Source: BNXB01 sp031548005 (GTDB taxonomy: Bacteria > Bacteroidota > Bacteroidia > Bacteroidales > Azobacteroidaceae). Taken from it: 64,000 nucleotides of DNA. The stretch lies in assembly GCA_031548005.1 (NCBI GenBank), contig JAVBRK010000021.1, forward strand, positions 29,144 to 93,143. Direction: 5' to 3'. Made by a program: the position numbers and the translations under genes. Every line of letters starts with the position of its first letter. The first letter of the stretch is position 1. Below the pieces are notes generated by a model. That model made no database searches and was not told the origin of the DNA. It worked only from the letters and a program-made list of their open reading frames with translations. Of this stretch, positions 1 through 8,696 are shown in pieces.

Positions 1-4
1 TACT

Positions 5-2332
5 TCATTCTGCTTTTATCGATTTCACCGGATTGGCTGTTGCCGATTTTATGGCCTGCCAGCCCACAGTTATTAATGTTAGTGCAGCCGTGATCAGTCC
101 GGCCAGAGCAAATATCCACCAGTTGATATCGATCCGGTAAGCATAATCCTGTAACATCCGATTTATCCAATAATAAGCTAATGGAAAAGCGATCGATATC
201 GAAGCAACGACTGTGATCAGAAATTCTCTCGATAACATATTTACAATATTACCTACACTGGCACCCATTACTTTACGGATTCCTATTTCTTTTGTTTTGG
301 TTTCTGCGATATAGGTTACTAATCCGAAAAGGCCAAGACAGGAGACGAAAATAGTAACCAGGGAAAAAATGACAAACAACCGTCCGAACCGGATATCCGA
401 TTGATACATCCGGTTGAAAGTATCATCCAGAAAGTTATATGTGAATGGAATGTCCGGATTGTATTGTTTCCATAATTTTTCAACGTTGGCAATCGCTTTT
501 GAGGCATCCTGAGCAGTAGTTCGCACATAAAGATCTCCGACCGTATTATATCTCATAACCATCGGTTCTATTTCTTTATGCAAGTCGGCAAAGTTAAAAT
601 CTTTGACGACCCCTACGATGGTCCCCCGGATCCCTCCTGATGCAACCATCCATTTTCCGACAGCGGGCTTTTCCATTCCCATTGCTTTCATGGCTGTTTC
701 ATTGATAACAAACTGCTCTTTCGGAACAAGTGTAAAACTACCTCCTTCAATAAAAGTCATGTGCATTGTTTTGAAAAAAGAAGAGTCCACCCATATCCGA
801 CCGTGATTAAAACTACCATTACCAGATTTTCCCTGCCAATCAGATACAAAATGACTATCCTGCACCTCTACAATGTCTCCACTTCCACAGCTGACATCAC
901 GAATGGCGGCGTTTTTCAATAACTCGGTTTTTATGGCGTTATAGTGATTCTTCATAGACAAATTACAGGTAAACACATACTCCCGATCAAATCCGAGATC
1001 CTTTTTACGGATATAATTTATCTGAGCCTGCATCGCGATGGTAATAACAATCAGAACTACAGACGAGCCAAATTGAAAGATAACCAGAGTTTTTCGAAAA
1101 AAGCTTTCTTTATGTACTCTTAATTTTTCTCCTATCGGTTTGAACGATGATAGTTGCCAGGCTGGATATAAACCGGCTAACAGCAGGATTAAAACGAATA
1201 CAGTTCCATAAATAAACCATACATGAATACCAAATCCATGAAGAGAAAGGGATTTCCCCGATAAATAATTATATCCCGGGAGCAACAATACACTCAGCAA
1301 CAAAGAAACTAAAACAGCGATAAGAAATAAAATAGCCGCTTCGGACAACAATTGTGTAAACAATCTTTTTCTTCGGGCTCCTAATATTTTCTTTAAACTG
1401 ATTTCACGCTGACGTTTTGATGATCTGGCAGTAATTAGATTCACATAATTAATACAAGCGATACCCATAATAACAATTGCAATCCACTGGAATAAACTAA
1501 CCGTTTTGATTCCGTCCGGTTCACCATTCATTTTGTAAAGATGCCGGTCAATCAAGGGTTGTAGCGTAAAACTGCGCGTATTCAGGTAATTGTCGACTTG
1601 TCGTTTGGTTGCCTGTTGAGATAAGTAGCTTACATCGGCATTTGGTTTTATTCGCAAATAGGTCTGGTATTCACATCCCCCGAATGAATCCAGAAGTTCC
1701 AGTATATACTGGCTCTCGCTGCCGGCAAATATTCCAAAGGAACAGATCAGGTCGGCTTTCGGCACACTCGTATTATCGGGAAAATCTTTCATGATTCCGG
1801 CAACATAAACACTGGACAAACCATCAATTTTTATTTCTTTCCCTATGGGATTTTCATCCCGGAACAACTCCGTAGATAAACTTTTACTGATAACAGCTTT
1901 GTTAGAGGTACTACTCAATTCCTGTTCATTACCCCCTATCACGGGGAAATTAAAAAATGAGAAAAATGTACTGTCGGCAAAAAGCAGTTTTTTAGATTCT
2001 GTTTTCAGATCTCCTACCATCAAATATTTCCTGGTCGTTTCGTATATTCGGCAAGAACTCTCAACTTCCGGAAAATTTTGTTCAAAAAACGGGCCGATAA
2101 GACCCGGGGCCAAATCCATAGATTCGGTTCCCCCATCACTCTTGAAATGGGTGATAACCTGATAAATATCCTTTGGATTCTGATGAAATTGATCGTAACT
2201 TTTTTCATCCTGTGCCCACAAAAAAATAAAAGTACAGGCCACCAGGCCTATCGACATCCCAATGAGATTAATCATTGAATACAGTCCGTTTTTATGGAGA
2301 TTACGAATGGCTATTTTCAGATTGTAGAACAT
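5..2332 (-). CDS. FtsX/MacB-type ABC transporter permease, array copy 1
   Basis: Inner membrane permease of 775 residues with two complete FtsX modules. A first membrane helix lies at about residues 19-40, followed by a periplasmic MacB-type domain, three helices at about 280-400, a further helix near 420-445, a second periplasmic domain, and three C-terminal helices from about 660. Two cytoplasmic coupling motifs are visible: REISLKKILGA in the first module and KEIGIRKVMGA in the second. The protein ends in ANPVKSIKAE, as do its six relatives here apart from small changes. There is no ATPase domain, so it must borrow one of the separate ATPases. It is the last gene of the array inside the window; more may lie to the left. 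The substrate is unknown; the family moves peptides, lipoproteins or antimicrobials, or transmits envelope signals. Confidence 0.9.
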   Translation of the reverse strand: MFYNLKIAIRNLHKNGLYSMINLIGMSIGLVACTFIFLWAQDEKSYDQFHQNPKDIYQVITHFKSDGGTESMDLAPGLIGPFFEQNFPEVESSCRIYETTRKYLMVGDLKTESKKLLFADSTFFSFFNFPVIGGNEQELSSTSNKAVISKSLSTELFRDENPIGKEIKIDGLSSVYVAGIMKDFPDNTSVPKADLICSFGIFAGSESQYILELLDSFGGCEYQTYLRIKPNADVSYLSQQATKRQVDNYLNTRSFTLQPLIDRHLYKMNGEPDGIKTVSLFQWIAIVIMGIACINYVNLITARSSKRQREISLKKILGARRKRLFTQLLSEAAILFLIAVLVSLLLSVLLLPGYNYLSGKSLSLHGFGIHVWFIYGTVFVLILLLAGLYPAWQLSSFKPIGEKLRVHKESFFRKTLVIFQFGSSVVLIVITIAMQAQINYIRKKDLGFDREYVFTCNLSMKNHYNAIKTELLKNAAIRDVSCGSGDIVEVQDSHFVSDWQGKSGNGSFNHGRIWVDSSFFKTMHMTFIEGGSFTLVPKEQFVINETAMKAMGMEKPAVGKWMVASGGIRGTIVGVVKDFNFADLHKEIEPMVMRYNTVGDLYVRTTAQDASKAIANVEKLWKQYNPDIPFTYNFLDDTFNRMYQSDIRFGRLFVIFSLVTIFVSCLGLFGLVTYIAETKTKEIGIRKVMGASVGNIVNMLSREFLITVVASISIAFPLAYYWINRMLQDYAYRIDINWWIFALAGLITAALTLITVGWQAIKSATANPVKSIKAE

Positions 2333-2339
2333 AATTTTT

Positions 2340-2366
2340 TAATTGATAATTGATAATTGTCAATTA
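2340..2366. repeat. AT-rich linker with 7-bp inverted arms
   Basis: The spacer between permease copies 1 and 2 consists of repeated TTGATAA units bounded by perfect arms TAATTGA and TCAATTA. A similar AT-rich palindromic linker occurs at 18233-18256. On the transcribed (minus) strand the arms are followed by A rather than T residues, so this does not look like an intrinsic terminator; it may be an mRNA stability or processing site. Confidence 0.4.
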
Positions 2367-2371
2367 GTTTT

Positions 2372-4756
2372 TTATTCTGTCTTTATTGATTTTACCGGAT
2401 TGGAAGTTGCTGCTTTCACCGCTTGCCAACCTACGGTTAATAATGTTAAAACGATCGTTATCATTCCTGCTAATGCAAATATCCACCATCCGATACCGAT
2501 CCGATAAGCATAATCCTGGAGCATTTTATCCAACCAGTAGTACGCCAACGGAAAAGCAATCAGCATCGCGATACCGACCAAAATCAGAAATTCTTTTGAA
2601 AGCATCCGGACAATATTACTTACACTGGCTCCCAATATTTTCCGGATGCCGATTTCTTTTGTTTTTGTTTCGGCAGTATAAGTAACCAATCCAAACAAAC
2701 CGAGGCAGGAAATCAGGACGGAAATAACTGAAAAAAAGCTGAATAACTGTCCTTTCTGAGATTCTGAACGATACATTTCGTTAAAAGCATCATCCAAAAA
2801 ACGGTAAGTAAGCGGGAAAGCCGGACTGATTTTTTTCCAGACTTTTTCGGTTGCAACCACAGCCTCCTGGGTTTTTCCCGGTTGTGTTTTGACATAGATT
2901 GTAGAATACGAATAGGCATTCATTGAGGGCATATGCACAGCTCGTGGAGACAAGTGCATGATAAGTGGCCCGATAACCGAATTAAGCGGTTCGAAATGAA
3001 AATCTTTTATTACACCAGCAATCGTATATTGTTGATTGCGCATAGGGATCGATATTCTTTTCCCAACCGGATTTTCCATTCCTATTTGTTTGATCGCCGT
3101 TTCATTCACTAAACAAAAAGAGCTGTCGGCTGGAGTTCCGGTATATCCCGGGCCTTCTGTCAATTTCATATTCATGATGGAACTGAAATTCCGGTCGGTT
3201 TCCCAGATAGCCGTCATGATCTGATTTTCGGACGATTTTCCCTCCCAATCGACTGTTTCCCAGCCCCCGGCATACAAAATACTCCCCTGAGATCCGGTTA
3301 CCCCGGCTATAGCGGGTTCTTTTTCCAATTCCGACTTGAAGCTATCGTAATGCGTACGAATATCTAAGTTGGTAAACACGTTCATTTCAAGTACTTGCTC
3401 CCGGTCGTATCCTAATTGTTTGTGCTGTATGTAATGCAATTGACTATTAACAACGATAGCCGAAGTAATGAAAACCGCAACCGTAACAAATTGGAATACC
3501 ACCAATATTTTTCTTAACGAAAACCCAACTTTCCCTCCTTTAGGTTGCATCCTCAACGATTGGACAGGATGGAATGATGACAATTTCAATGTAGGATAAA
3601 CCCCTGAAAACAAAGTAACAAACAACAGCATACACCCACAGGTACCCCAAATAATCGGATTGGCAGGGTTGAATACAAAATGTTTTCCGGTTATATTATT
3701 GTATGAAGGAATCAGAAGGAATACCAAGAACAAGGCAATAACCAACGATAGAGTTATTAAAATCAGGGTTTCATTCATTAATTGTCCGAATAATTTCCTT
3801 TTTGGGGCCCCTAATATTTTTTTCACTCCGATTTCTTTATTTCGTTTATTGGCCCTTGCTGTGGTTAAGTTTACATAATTGATGCAGGCAATAACCAGTA
3901 AGCTCAGAGCCACAATTGAAAATAAACGGACAGAAGCCATTCCGCTTTCTTTCCCGTCCGGAGCATGCAACCGGAGATCTGCCAAAGGTTGCAAGCCGAA
4001 AGCATGGAGTTTTATTTTTGAAAAGTTTTTCTCCTGGCTTTCGAGCAATTGCTGCGCAACTGCATTTTTATCGGCATCCGGTCGCAGGAGGAAAAAATTT
4101 CTCCAGCTCCAGTTTATCCAGGTATTTTTATGCCGGGATCGTTCGAAAGAGAAAATAGCGTCGTATTGCAGTTCAGAGTTTTTAGGCTGATCGGCTATTA
4201 CGGCTGAAACATAATATATTTCATTACTTCCCATCTGACTATTCCCCCCGGATAATTCTTTCCCTAAAGCAGGCTCATTCCCAAAAATCTTTTTTGCCAT
4301 ACTTTGTGTCAGCACTACCGAGTATGGATCGGGCCAGGCTTGGTTGGCCGAACCTTCGATAAACCGGACATCGAAAATGCGGAAGAAAGTTGTATCTGCA
4401 GCAATAAAACGATTTTCGAAGAATTTTTTATCGTTGTACCCGACATATCCCAGATCGTAATTCATGTTAACGGCACAGGCATTTTCCACTCCGGGAATTT
4501 CAGTCCTTGCGTAGTAGGAAACAGCTGTCGGAGTAGAAACCCCGAAGCTTTCTTTTCCTTCGTTATTCATATTTGTCGTTACAAGGTAAATATCTTTCGA
4601 CCGGTTATAAAACCTGTCGTAACTCAACTCATCAACGATCCAGAACAAAATCAGAATACAGGTTGCCAAACTAACGGATAATCCGATCATATTAATCATG
4701 GAATAAATTCCATTGGACCGGAGATTCCTGATTGCAATTTTCAGATTGTAAAACAT
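2372..4756 (-). CDS. FtsX/MacB-type ABC transporter permease, array copy 2
   Basis: Two-module permease of 794 residues. The layout is as in its neighbours: an N-terminal helix at about 19-40, a periplasmic domain, three helices, a linking helix near 430, a second periplasmic domain and a three-helix C-terminal module. The coupling motifs are KEIGVKKILGA and KEIGIRKILGA. The last 110 residues are very similar to copy 4 (shared stretches include LVTYTAETKTKEIGIRK and YYWLDKMLQDYAYRI), while the two periplasmic domains have diverged. That pattern suggests duplication followed by specialisation of the outward-facing part. It is separated from copy 3 by the toxin-antitoxin module and from copy 1 by 39 bases. 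Confidence 0.9.
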   Translation of the reverse strand: MFYNLKIAIRNLRSNGIYSMINMIGLSVSLATCILILFWIVDELSYDRFYNRSKDIYLVTTNMNNEGKESFGVSTPTAVSYYARTEIPGVENACAVNMNYDLGYVGYNDKKFFENRFIAADTTFFRIFDVRFIEGSANQAWPDPYSVVLTQSMAKKIFGNEPALGKELSGGNSQMGSNEIYYVSAVIADQPKNSELQYDAIFSFERSRHKNTWINWSWRNFFLLRPDADKNAVAQQLLESQEKNFSKIKLHAFGLQPLADLRLHAPDGKESGMASVRLFSIVALSLLVIACINYVNLTTARANKRNKEIGVKKILGAPKRKLFGQLMNETLILITLSLVIALFLVFLLIPSYNNITGKHFVFNPANPIIWGTCGCMLLFVTLFSGVYPTLKLSSFHPVQSLRMQPKGGKVGFSLRKILVVFQFVTVAVFITSAIVVNSQLHYIQHKQLGYDREQVLEMNVFTNLDIRTHYDSFKSELEKEPAIAGVTGSQGSILYAGGWETVDWEGKSSENQIMTAIWETDRNFSSIMNMKLTEGPGYTGTPADSSFCLVNETAIKQIGMENPVGKRISIPMRNQQYTIAGVIKDFHFEPLNSVIGPLIMHLSPRAVHMPSMNAYSYSTIYVKTQPGKTQEAVVATEKVWKKISPAFPLTYRFLDDAFNEMYRSESQKGQLFSFFSVISVLISCLGLFGLVTYTAETKTKEIGIRKILGASVSNIVRMLSKEFLILVGIAMLIAFPLAYYWLDKMLQDYAYRIGIGWWIFALAGMITIVLTLLTVGWQAVKAATSNPVKSIKTE

Positions 4757-4805
4757 AATTGTAAAAATTGTACCATCACATGCCTTATGGTCTTATTAAT
4801 AAAAA

Positions 4806-4843
4806 AAGCGTATAAATCATTTTAACATTTGATTTACACGCTT
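4806..4843. terminator. Hairpin built from the 14-base repeat, downstream of the antitoxin gene
   Basis: The arms at 4806-4819 (AAGCGTATAAATCA) and 4830-4843 (TGATTTACACGCTT) are complementary except for one position and enclose a 10-base AT-rich loop. Read on the minus strand, the hairpin lies 20 bases after the antitoxin stop codon and is followed by a run of T residues (the A run at 4801-4807). It could therefore end the higBA transcript. The arm sequence recurs at 5566-5579 on the other side of the module. Confidence 0.6.
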
Positions 4844-4862
4844 GAGAATAAGCTATATTTTA

Positions 4863-5162
4863 TTAAAAAATTACATTGATTGAAAGGCGGCCTCCTAAAC
4901 CATGTTCTATAATTCTAACTAATGTAGATAACCGAATATCACTTGCATCATTTTCTATTCTGGAAATATAAGATTTATTGGTATCGCATTTTTCTGCCAG
5001 TTCTTTTTGCGATAAATTCCGGCTTATTCTGGCTTCACGGATAATTACTCCTAACTTAAAAGCCTCATACCCCTCATCAAATTTTTGACGGCTTTCGGTT
5101 CCAGCTTTTCCGAATTCTTTGTCCAATATCTCATCGAGGGATGTTAAATTATTCTTTTTCAT
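4863..5162 (-). CDS. XRE-family antitoxin (HigA-like)
   Basis: Protein of 99 residues with a helix-turn-helix of the Cro/C1 (HTH_3) type at about residues 38-92. Recognisable pieces are RNLSQKELAEKC and NKSYISRIEN, the two helices of the DNA-binding fold. The N-terminal 35 residues (LTSLDEILDKEFG) are typical of antitoxins partnered with Gp49-like toxins. It is encoded after the toxin and overlaps it by 14 bases, the toxin-first order of higBA systems. It should neutralise the toxin and repress the promoter at 5512-5542. The helix-turn-helix assignment is firm; the pairing with the toxin is inferred from overlap and family. Confidence 0.88.
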   Translation of the reverse strand: MKKNNLTSLDEILDKEFGKAGTESRQKFDEGYEAFKLGVIIREARISRNLSQKELAEKCDTNKSYISRIENDASDIRLSTLVRIIEHGLGGRLSINVIF

Positions 5163-5493
5163 TCAAATACTCCTTTCTGATTTTGATTGCTTTTTTAATT
5201 TCTTTTTTCGGCGTTTTCTGTGTCGTTTTTTGGAATCCATTCTCCAGAATAACCAGATTTCCTTCATCAAAAAAACAAAATATACGATAAATATTACTTT
5301 CAAATTCAATCCGGATTTCATATATTCCATGTGTACCCTCTATATGTCGAAAGTATTTGGATGGTATAATTTCCAGATCTCGGACGATTCCCAGAACATA
5401 AGCAACTTTTTCTTTTAGTTCAACTGTTTGAGTTGAAAAAAAATCAAGAAAATAACTTCTGTAAGCGACAATTTTCCTCTCAGATTTTCCCAT
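5149..5493 (-). CDS. RelE/HigB-type toxin (phage Gp49-like family)
   Basis: About 114 residues from the ATG at 5493. Motifs typical of the Gp49-like/RelE toxin fold are visible: a central helix EKVAYVLGIVRDLE, then PSKYFRHIEGTHGIYEIRIE and YRIFCFFDEGNLVILENGF, followed by a lysine-rich tail PKKEIKKA. Family members are ribosome-dependent mRNA endonucleases. A longer reading frame reaches a TTG at 5514, but that codon overlaps the -7 promoter box (5512-5519), so the ATG at 5493 is preferred. The gene is intact. It sits with its antitoxin between two permease genes that otherwise form a continuous series. Confidence 0.85.
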   Translation of the reverse strand: MGKSERKIVAYRSYFLDFFSTQTVELKEKVAYVLGIVRDLEIIPSKYFRHIEGTHGIYEIRIEFESNIYRIFCFFDEGNLVILENGFQKTTQKTPKKEIKKAIKIRKEYLNEKE

Positions 5494-5511
5494 AGTTTTG
5501 GTTTTGTCCGA

Positions 5512-5542
5512 CAAAGATACCTAATTAGACAACCCTCTCCAA
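5512..5542 (-). promoter_or_regulatory. Bacteroidota-type promoter of the toxin-antitoxin module
   Basis: On the minus strand a TTG (plus 5540-5542) is followed after 20 bases by TATCTTTG (plus 5512-5519), matching the TTG-N19-21-TAnnTTTG consensus of the Bacteroidota primary sigma factor. The predicted transcript start lies just before the ATG at 5493, giving a very short leader. Confidence 0.65.
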
Positions 5543-5565
5543 ATTATATCTTATAATTTTTCAAA

Positions 5566-5579
5566 AAGCGTGTAAATCA
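5566..5579. repeat. 14-base repeat flanking the toxin-antitoxin module
   Basis: AAGCGTGTAAATCA occurs here, upstream of the toxin gene. It recurs with one change at 4806-4819 in direct orientation and exactly, in inverted orientation, at 4830-4843. The module is thus bracketed by copies of one short sequence, which could mark an insertion event or a dispersed intergenic repeat. Confidence 0.5.
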
Positions 5580-5618
5580 ATATGTCAAAGAACTATTTAT
5601 AATTACCCTATCATTCAT

Positions 5619-7979
5619 TTATTCCGTTTTTATCGCTTTCACCGGGTTGGCGGTCGCCGCTTTCATTGCCTGCCAGCCAACCGTCACGAATGCAATGAAT
5701 AAACCCAGGAAAGCCACAATAATGAATAACCACCAGGGAATATCCGTACGATAAGCATAAGAGTCCAACCACTTACTCATTGCCCACCAGGCAATTGGAG
5801 AAGCAATGATAATCGAACAGGTTACCAGCACGAGGAATTCTTTCGACAAGAGAGTCACTATATTTCCTACCGAAGCGCCCAATACCTTCCGGATACCGAT
5901 TTCTTTCCGGCGGATTTCGGTCATATACGCTACCAAAGCAAAAAGCCCCATACAGGAAATAAAGATAGTCAGCACAGTAAAGCCTGTTGCCAGAATACTC
6001 ACCCGATTTTCCTCTTCAAACTTACGGGCATATTCTTCATCTACAAATTTGTATTCAAAAGGATAATCCGGGTTATATTTCCGGAATATTTTTTCCACTT
6101 TCGCGAGATTATCCGACGTTTTATTCGCTCCGTTGAGTTTCATGTGCATGACACTGAACCACTCCATACCCGGTCCTCCAATCAACATCGGAATTGTTTT
6201 CTCGTATGGGGAGCGCAGGATAAAATCCTTCACGACACCAACCACATGCCAATCCCGCTCCCAAAAACGAACAGTCTCGCCAACCGGATTATCAAAGTTC
6301 ATGATCTTAGCTGCCGACTCGTTCAGGAGTAATGCAGTCGAATCGGTTGCATATATACGGATGTCTATATCGCGTCCCTGAAGAAGAGTGACTCCTGTAG
6401 TCTTTGTCCAGTCGGCATCCACAAAATAATTGTCCATAATGATGACATTATTGGGGTTATACCCTCTCCACGTCACTCCCCAGGTATTACTCCAACCTTC
6501 AGTCATCGGAGAGCTGGTCTTCGTGACCGAGGTGGCCACTCCTGAGGATATCAGTTCATTCCGGACTAATTCATAATTCTTTGATAACTCCGGATAGAGC
6601 GTATGGTAGACCAGTTGATCCTTGTTGTATCCGTTGTCCCGGCTTTGTGCATATTGAACCTGACGATTAATGATTAATGTCGCGACAATCAGGAAAACTG
6701 CAAACGTAAATTGGACGATCACTAATAATTTACGGGGAGTAACTAAAGTCCGTTCTCCTTTAAATGTTCCTTTGAGTACCTTAATCGGCAAAAAAGAAGA
6801 TAAATAAAATGCGGGATAACTCCCGGCCAACAGAGCAGTGAAAAGAATAAATCCTAAGGCACACAACCAGAACCAGCCATTGGTCAGATCCAGGGTCAAG
6901 GTTTTGCCCATCAGGTTACTATAGGCAGGAATCAGTAACCGGGCCACAAAAATGGCGATGATCCCGGCAACCAGGGCGACAACTAACGATTCTCCCAGAA
7001 ATTGACGAATCAGAGATCGACGCTTACTTCCCATGACTTTACGGACTCCCACTTCCCGGGCCCGTTTCTCACTACGAGCTGTACTGAGATTCATGAAATT
7101 GATACAAGCAATCAAAAGAATCAATACGGCAACCAGACTGAATATGCGCAACATCTCAATTCGCCCGCCTGTCGGTTGCCCGTTTTCAAACTTCGAATAG
7201 AGATGGGATTTGCTGATGGAATAAAGAAAGGTCTCAGTCGGGTTCGATTTGTCGGTGTGTTCCTCTACGATTTTACAAATATCCCGGTTCACCTTTTCCA
7301 CATCTGCCTGAGGTTGTAATTGCACAAAGGTTTGTAAAGAATTACTATTCCAGTTTTCATTTAACCAACCCAATGATTTATGGAAAGCGATGGGTACAAG
7401 GACATCAAACTCAAAATAAGTATTCCCGGGTAGATTCTTCATGACACCGCTTACTGTCAAAGGGTATTTAAATTCGAATGTTACGACCTTACCCATAGGA
7501 TCTTCGTTTCCAAACAGCCTTTTTGCAGCCTTCTCAGTCAGAATAATGGAGTTTACTTCTTTCAAAGCTATTTCCTGATTGCCATGAGTGAGTGGAAAGC
7601 TGAACATACTCAGGAATGCAGGATCCACACAAGACACTTTCATTTTCAACTTCTTATCCCCCAGCATCAGATAAGAAGAGCCATTAGACATGACCCGGGT
7701 AGATTCTTTTATTTCTGGATAATCATCTTTCAGAGCCGGCCCCATAAGGGCGTTCGTCCAATTCCAACATTCCACTTTACCTTCAACTTCAGCCCGGCTC
7801 CAAGCCAGATAAAGATCTTTTTCATTTTTGTGAAACCGGTCGTACGACCATTCGTTATAAACCCATACAAACAAGAGTATGGAAGCAGCCATGCCAATGG
7901 ATAATCCGGCAATATTAATAATAGAAGAGAAGCTATCCCGGTGCAAATTGCGTAGTGTTATTTTCAGATTGTAAAACAT
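5619..7979 (-). CDS. FtsX/MacB-type ABC transporter permease, array copy 3
   Basis: Two-module permease of 786 residues with the usual plan of one helix, periplasmic domain, three helices, one helix, periplasmic domain and three helices. Coupling motifs are REVGVRKVMGS and KEIGIRKVLGA. It groups with copy 5: both have ENGQ followed by GGRI before the second helix, LLIACINF plus NLSTARS, and a C-terminal module carrying RRKEIG in place of KTKEIG. Its stop codon is followed by the toxin-antitoxin module, and its start lies 15 bases after the end of ATPase 2 in the direction of transcription, suggesting co-expression with that ATPase. Confidence 0.9.
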   Translation of the reverse strand: MFYNLKITLRNLHRDSFSSIINIAGLSIGMAASILLFVWVYNEWSYDRFHKNEKDLYLAWSRAEVEGKVECWNWTNALMGPALKDDYPEIKESTRVMSNGSSYLMLGDKKLKMKVSCVDPAFLSMFSFPLTHGNQEIALKEVNSIILTEKAAKRLFGNEDPMGKVVTFEFKYPLTVSGVMKNLPGNTYFEFDVLVPIAFHKSLGWLNENWNSNSLQTFVQLQPQADVEKVNRDICKIVEEHTDKSNPTETFLYSISKSHLYSKFENGQPTGGRIEMLRIFSLVAVLILLIACINFMNLSTARSEKRAREVGVRKVMGSKRRSLIRQFLGESLVVALVAGIIAIFVARLLIPAYSNLMGKTLTLDLTNGWFWLCALGFILFTALLAGSYPAFYLSSFLPIKVLKGTFKGERTLVTPRKLLVIVQFTFAVFLIVATLIINRQVQYAQSRDNGYNKDQLVYHTLYPELSKNYELVRNELISSGVATSVTKTSSPMTEGWSNTWGVTWRGYNPNNVIIMDNYFVDADWTKTTGVTLLQGRDIDIRIYATDSTALLLNESAAKIMNFDNPVGETVRFWERDWHVVGVVKDFILRSPYEKTIPMLIGGPGMEWFSVMHMKLNGANKTSDNLAKVEKIFRKYNPDYPFEYKFVDEEYARKFEEENRVSILATGFTVLTIFISCMGLFALVAYMTEIRRKEIGIRKVLGASVGNIVTLLSKEFLVLVTCSIIIASPIAWWAMSKWLDSYAYRTDIPWWLFIIVAFLGLFIAFVTVGWQAMKAATANPVKAIKTE

Positions 7980-7994
7980 AACTATTCGATTAAC

Positions 7995-8666
7995 TCATTC
8001 GATTCTTCCGTCCAACAGATTAACAATTCGATTACCATAAGCTGCATTCTTTTCCGAATGAGTCACCTGTATGATGGTCATACCGCCCTCTTTATTCAAC
8101 CGGGAAAATACTTCCATGATTTCCTCTCCCTGTTTGGAATTCAGGTTGCCTGTCGGTTCATCGGCCAGTAATAACTTTGGTTTGACGATCAAAGCTCTGG
8201 CGATCCCGACCAATTGTTGTTGTCCTCCTGAGAGTTGAGAAGGAAATAAGTCCTTCTTCCCCACAATATTAAAGCGATCGAGCATATCAGCAACGGCTGA
8301 TTTCCGTTCGGACGACTTCATGTTGTGATACCTCAGCGGAGTTTCGATATTTTCTTCTACTGTCAGTTCATCGATCAGATGGTAAGCCTGAAAAATAAAG
8401 CCGATGTTGTTTTTATGAAGCTCGGAACGGTGTTTTTCTTTCATGGAATGAACGGCCTGCCTGAGAAAATGATACTCTCCTTCATTCAATTCATCGAGCA
8501 TTCCCAATATATTCAACAGGGTACTCTTTCCTGATCCGGAAGGTCCCATGATGGAAATAAACTCTCCCTGTTCGACTTCCAGATTTATATCGCGCAGCAG
8601 GAAAACTCGTCCGCTGCCGTTATTGACCCATTTGGTCAGATGTTCCGTTTTTAATAGAGTATTCAT
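7995..8666 (-). CDS. ABC transporter ATP-binding protein 2 (MacB/LolD class) with altered signature region
   Basis: ATPase of 223 residues that should energise FtsX-type permeases from the cytoplasmic side. The Walker A motif is GPSGSGKST (about residue 41), the signature LSGGQQQ, Walker B LLLADEP, and a switch histidine is in VTHSE. Two positions differ from ATPase 1 of this array and from the usual family sequence. The arginine after LSGGQQQ is leucine (LVGIARAL), and the D-loop reads GNLNS rather than GNLDS. Catalytic residues of Walker A and B are intact, so activity is likely, but dimer-interface chemistry may differ. It lies between permeases 4 and 3 with gaps of 30 and 15 bases. Confidence 0.92.
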   Translation of the reverse strand: MNTLLKTEHLTKWVNNGSGRVFLLRDINLEVEQGEFISIMGPSGSGKSTLLNILGMLDELNEGEYHFLRQAVHSMKEKHRSELHKNNIGFIFQAYHLIDELTVEENIETPLRYHNMKSSERKSAVADMLDRFNIVGKKDLFPSQLSGGQQQLVGIARALIVKPKLLLADEPTGNLNSKQGEEIMEVFSRLNKEGGMTIIQVTHSEKNAAYGNRIVNLLDGRIE

Positions 8667-8696
8667 GTTTTTTAATTAAAAATTAGTTCCAATATG

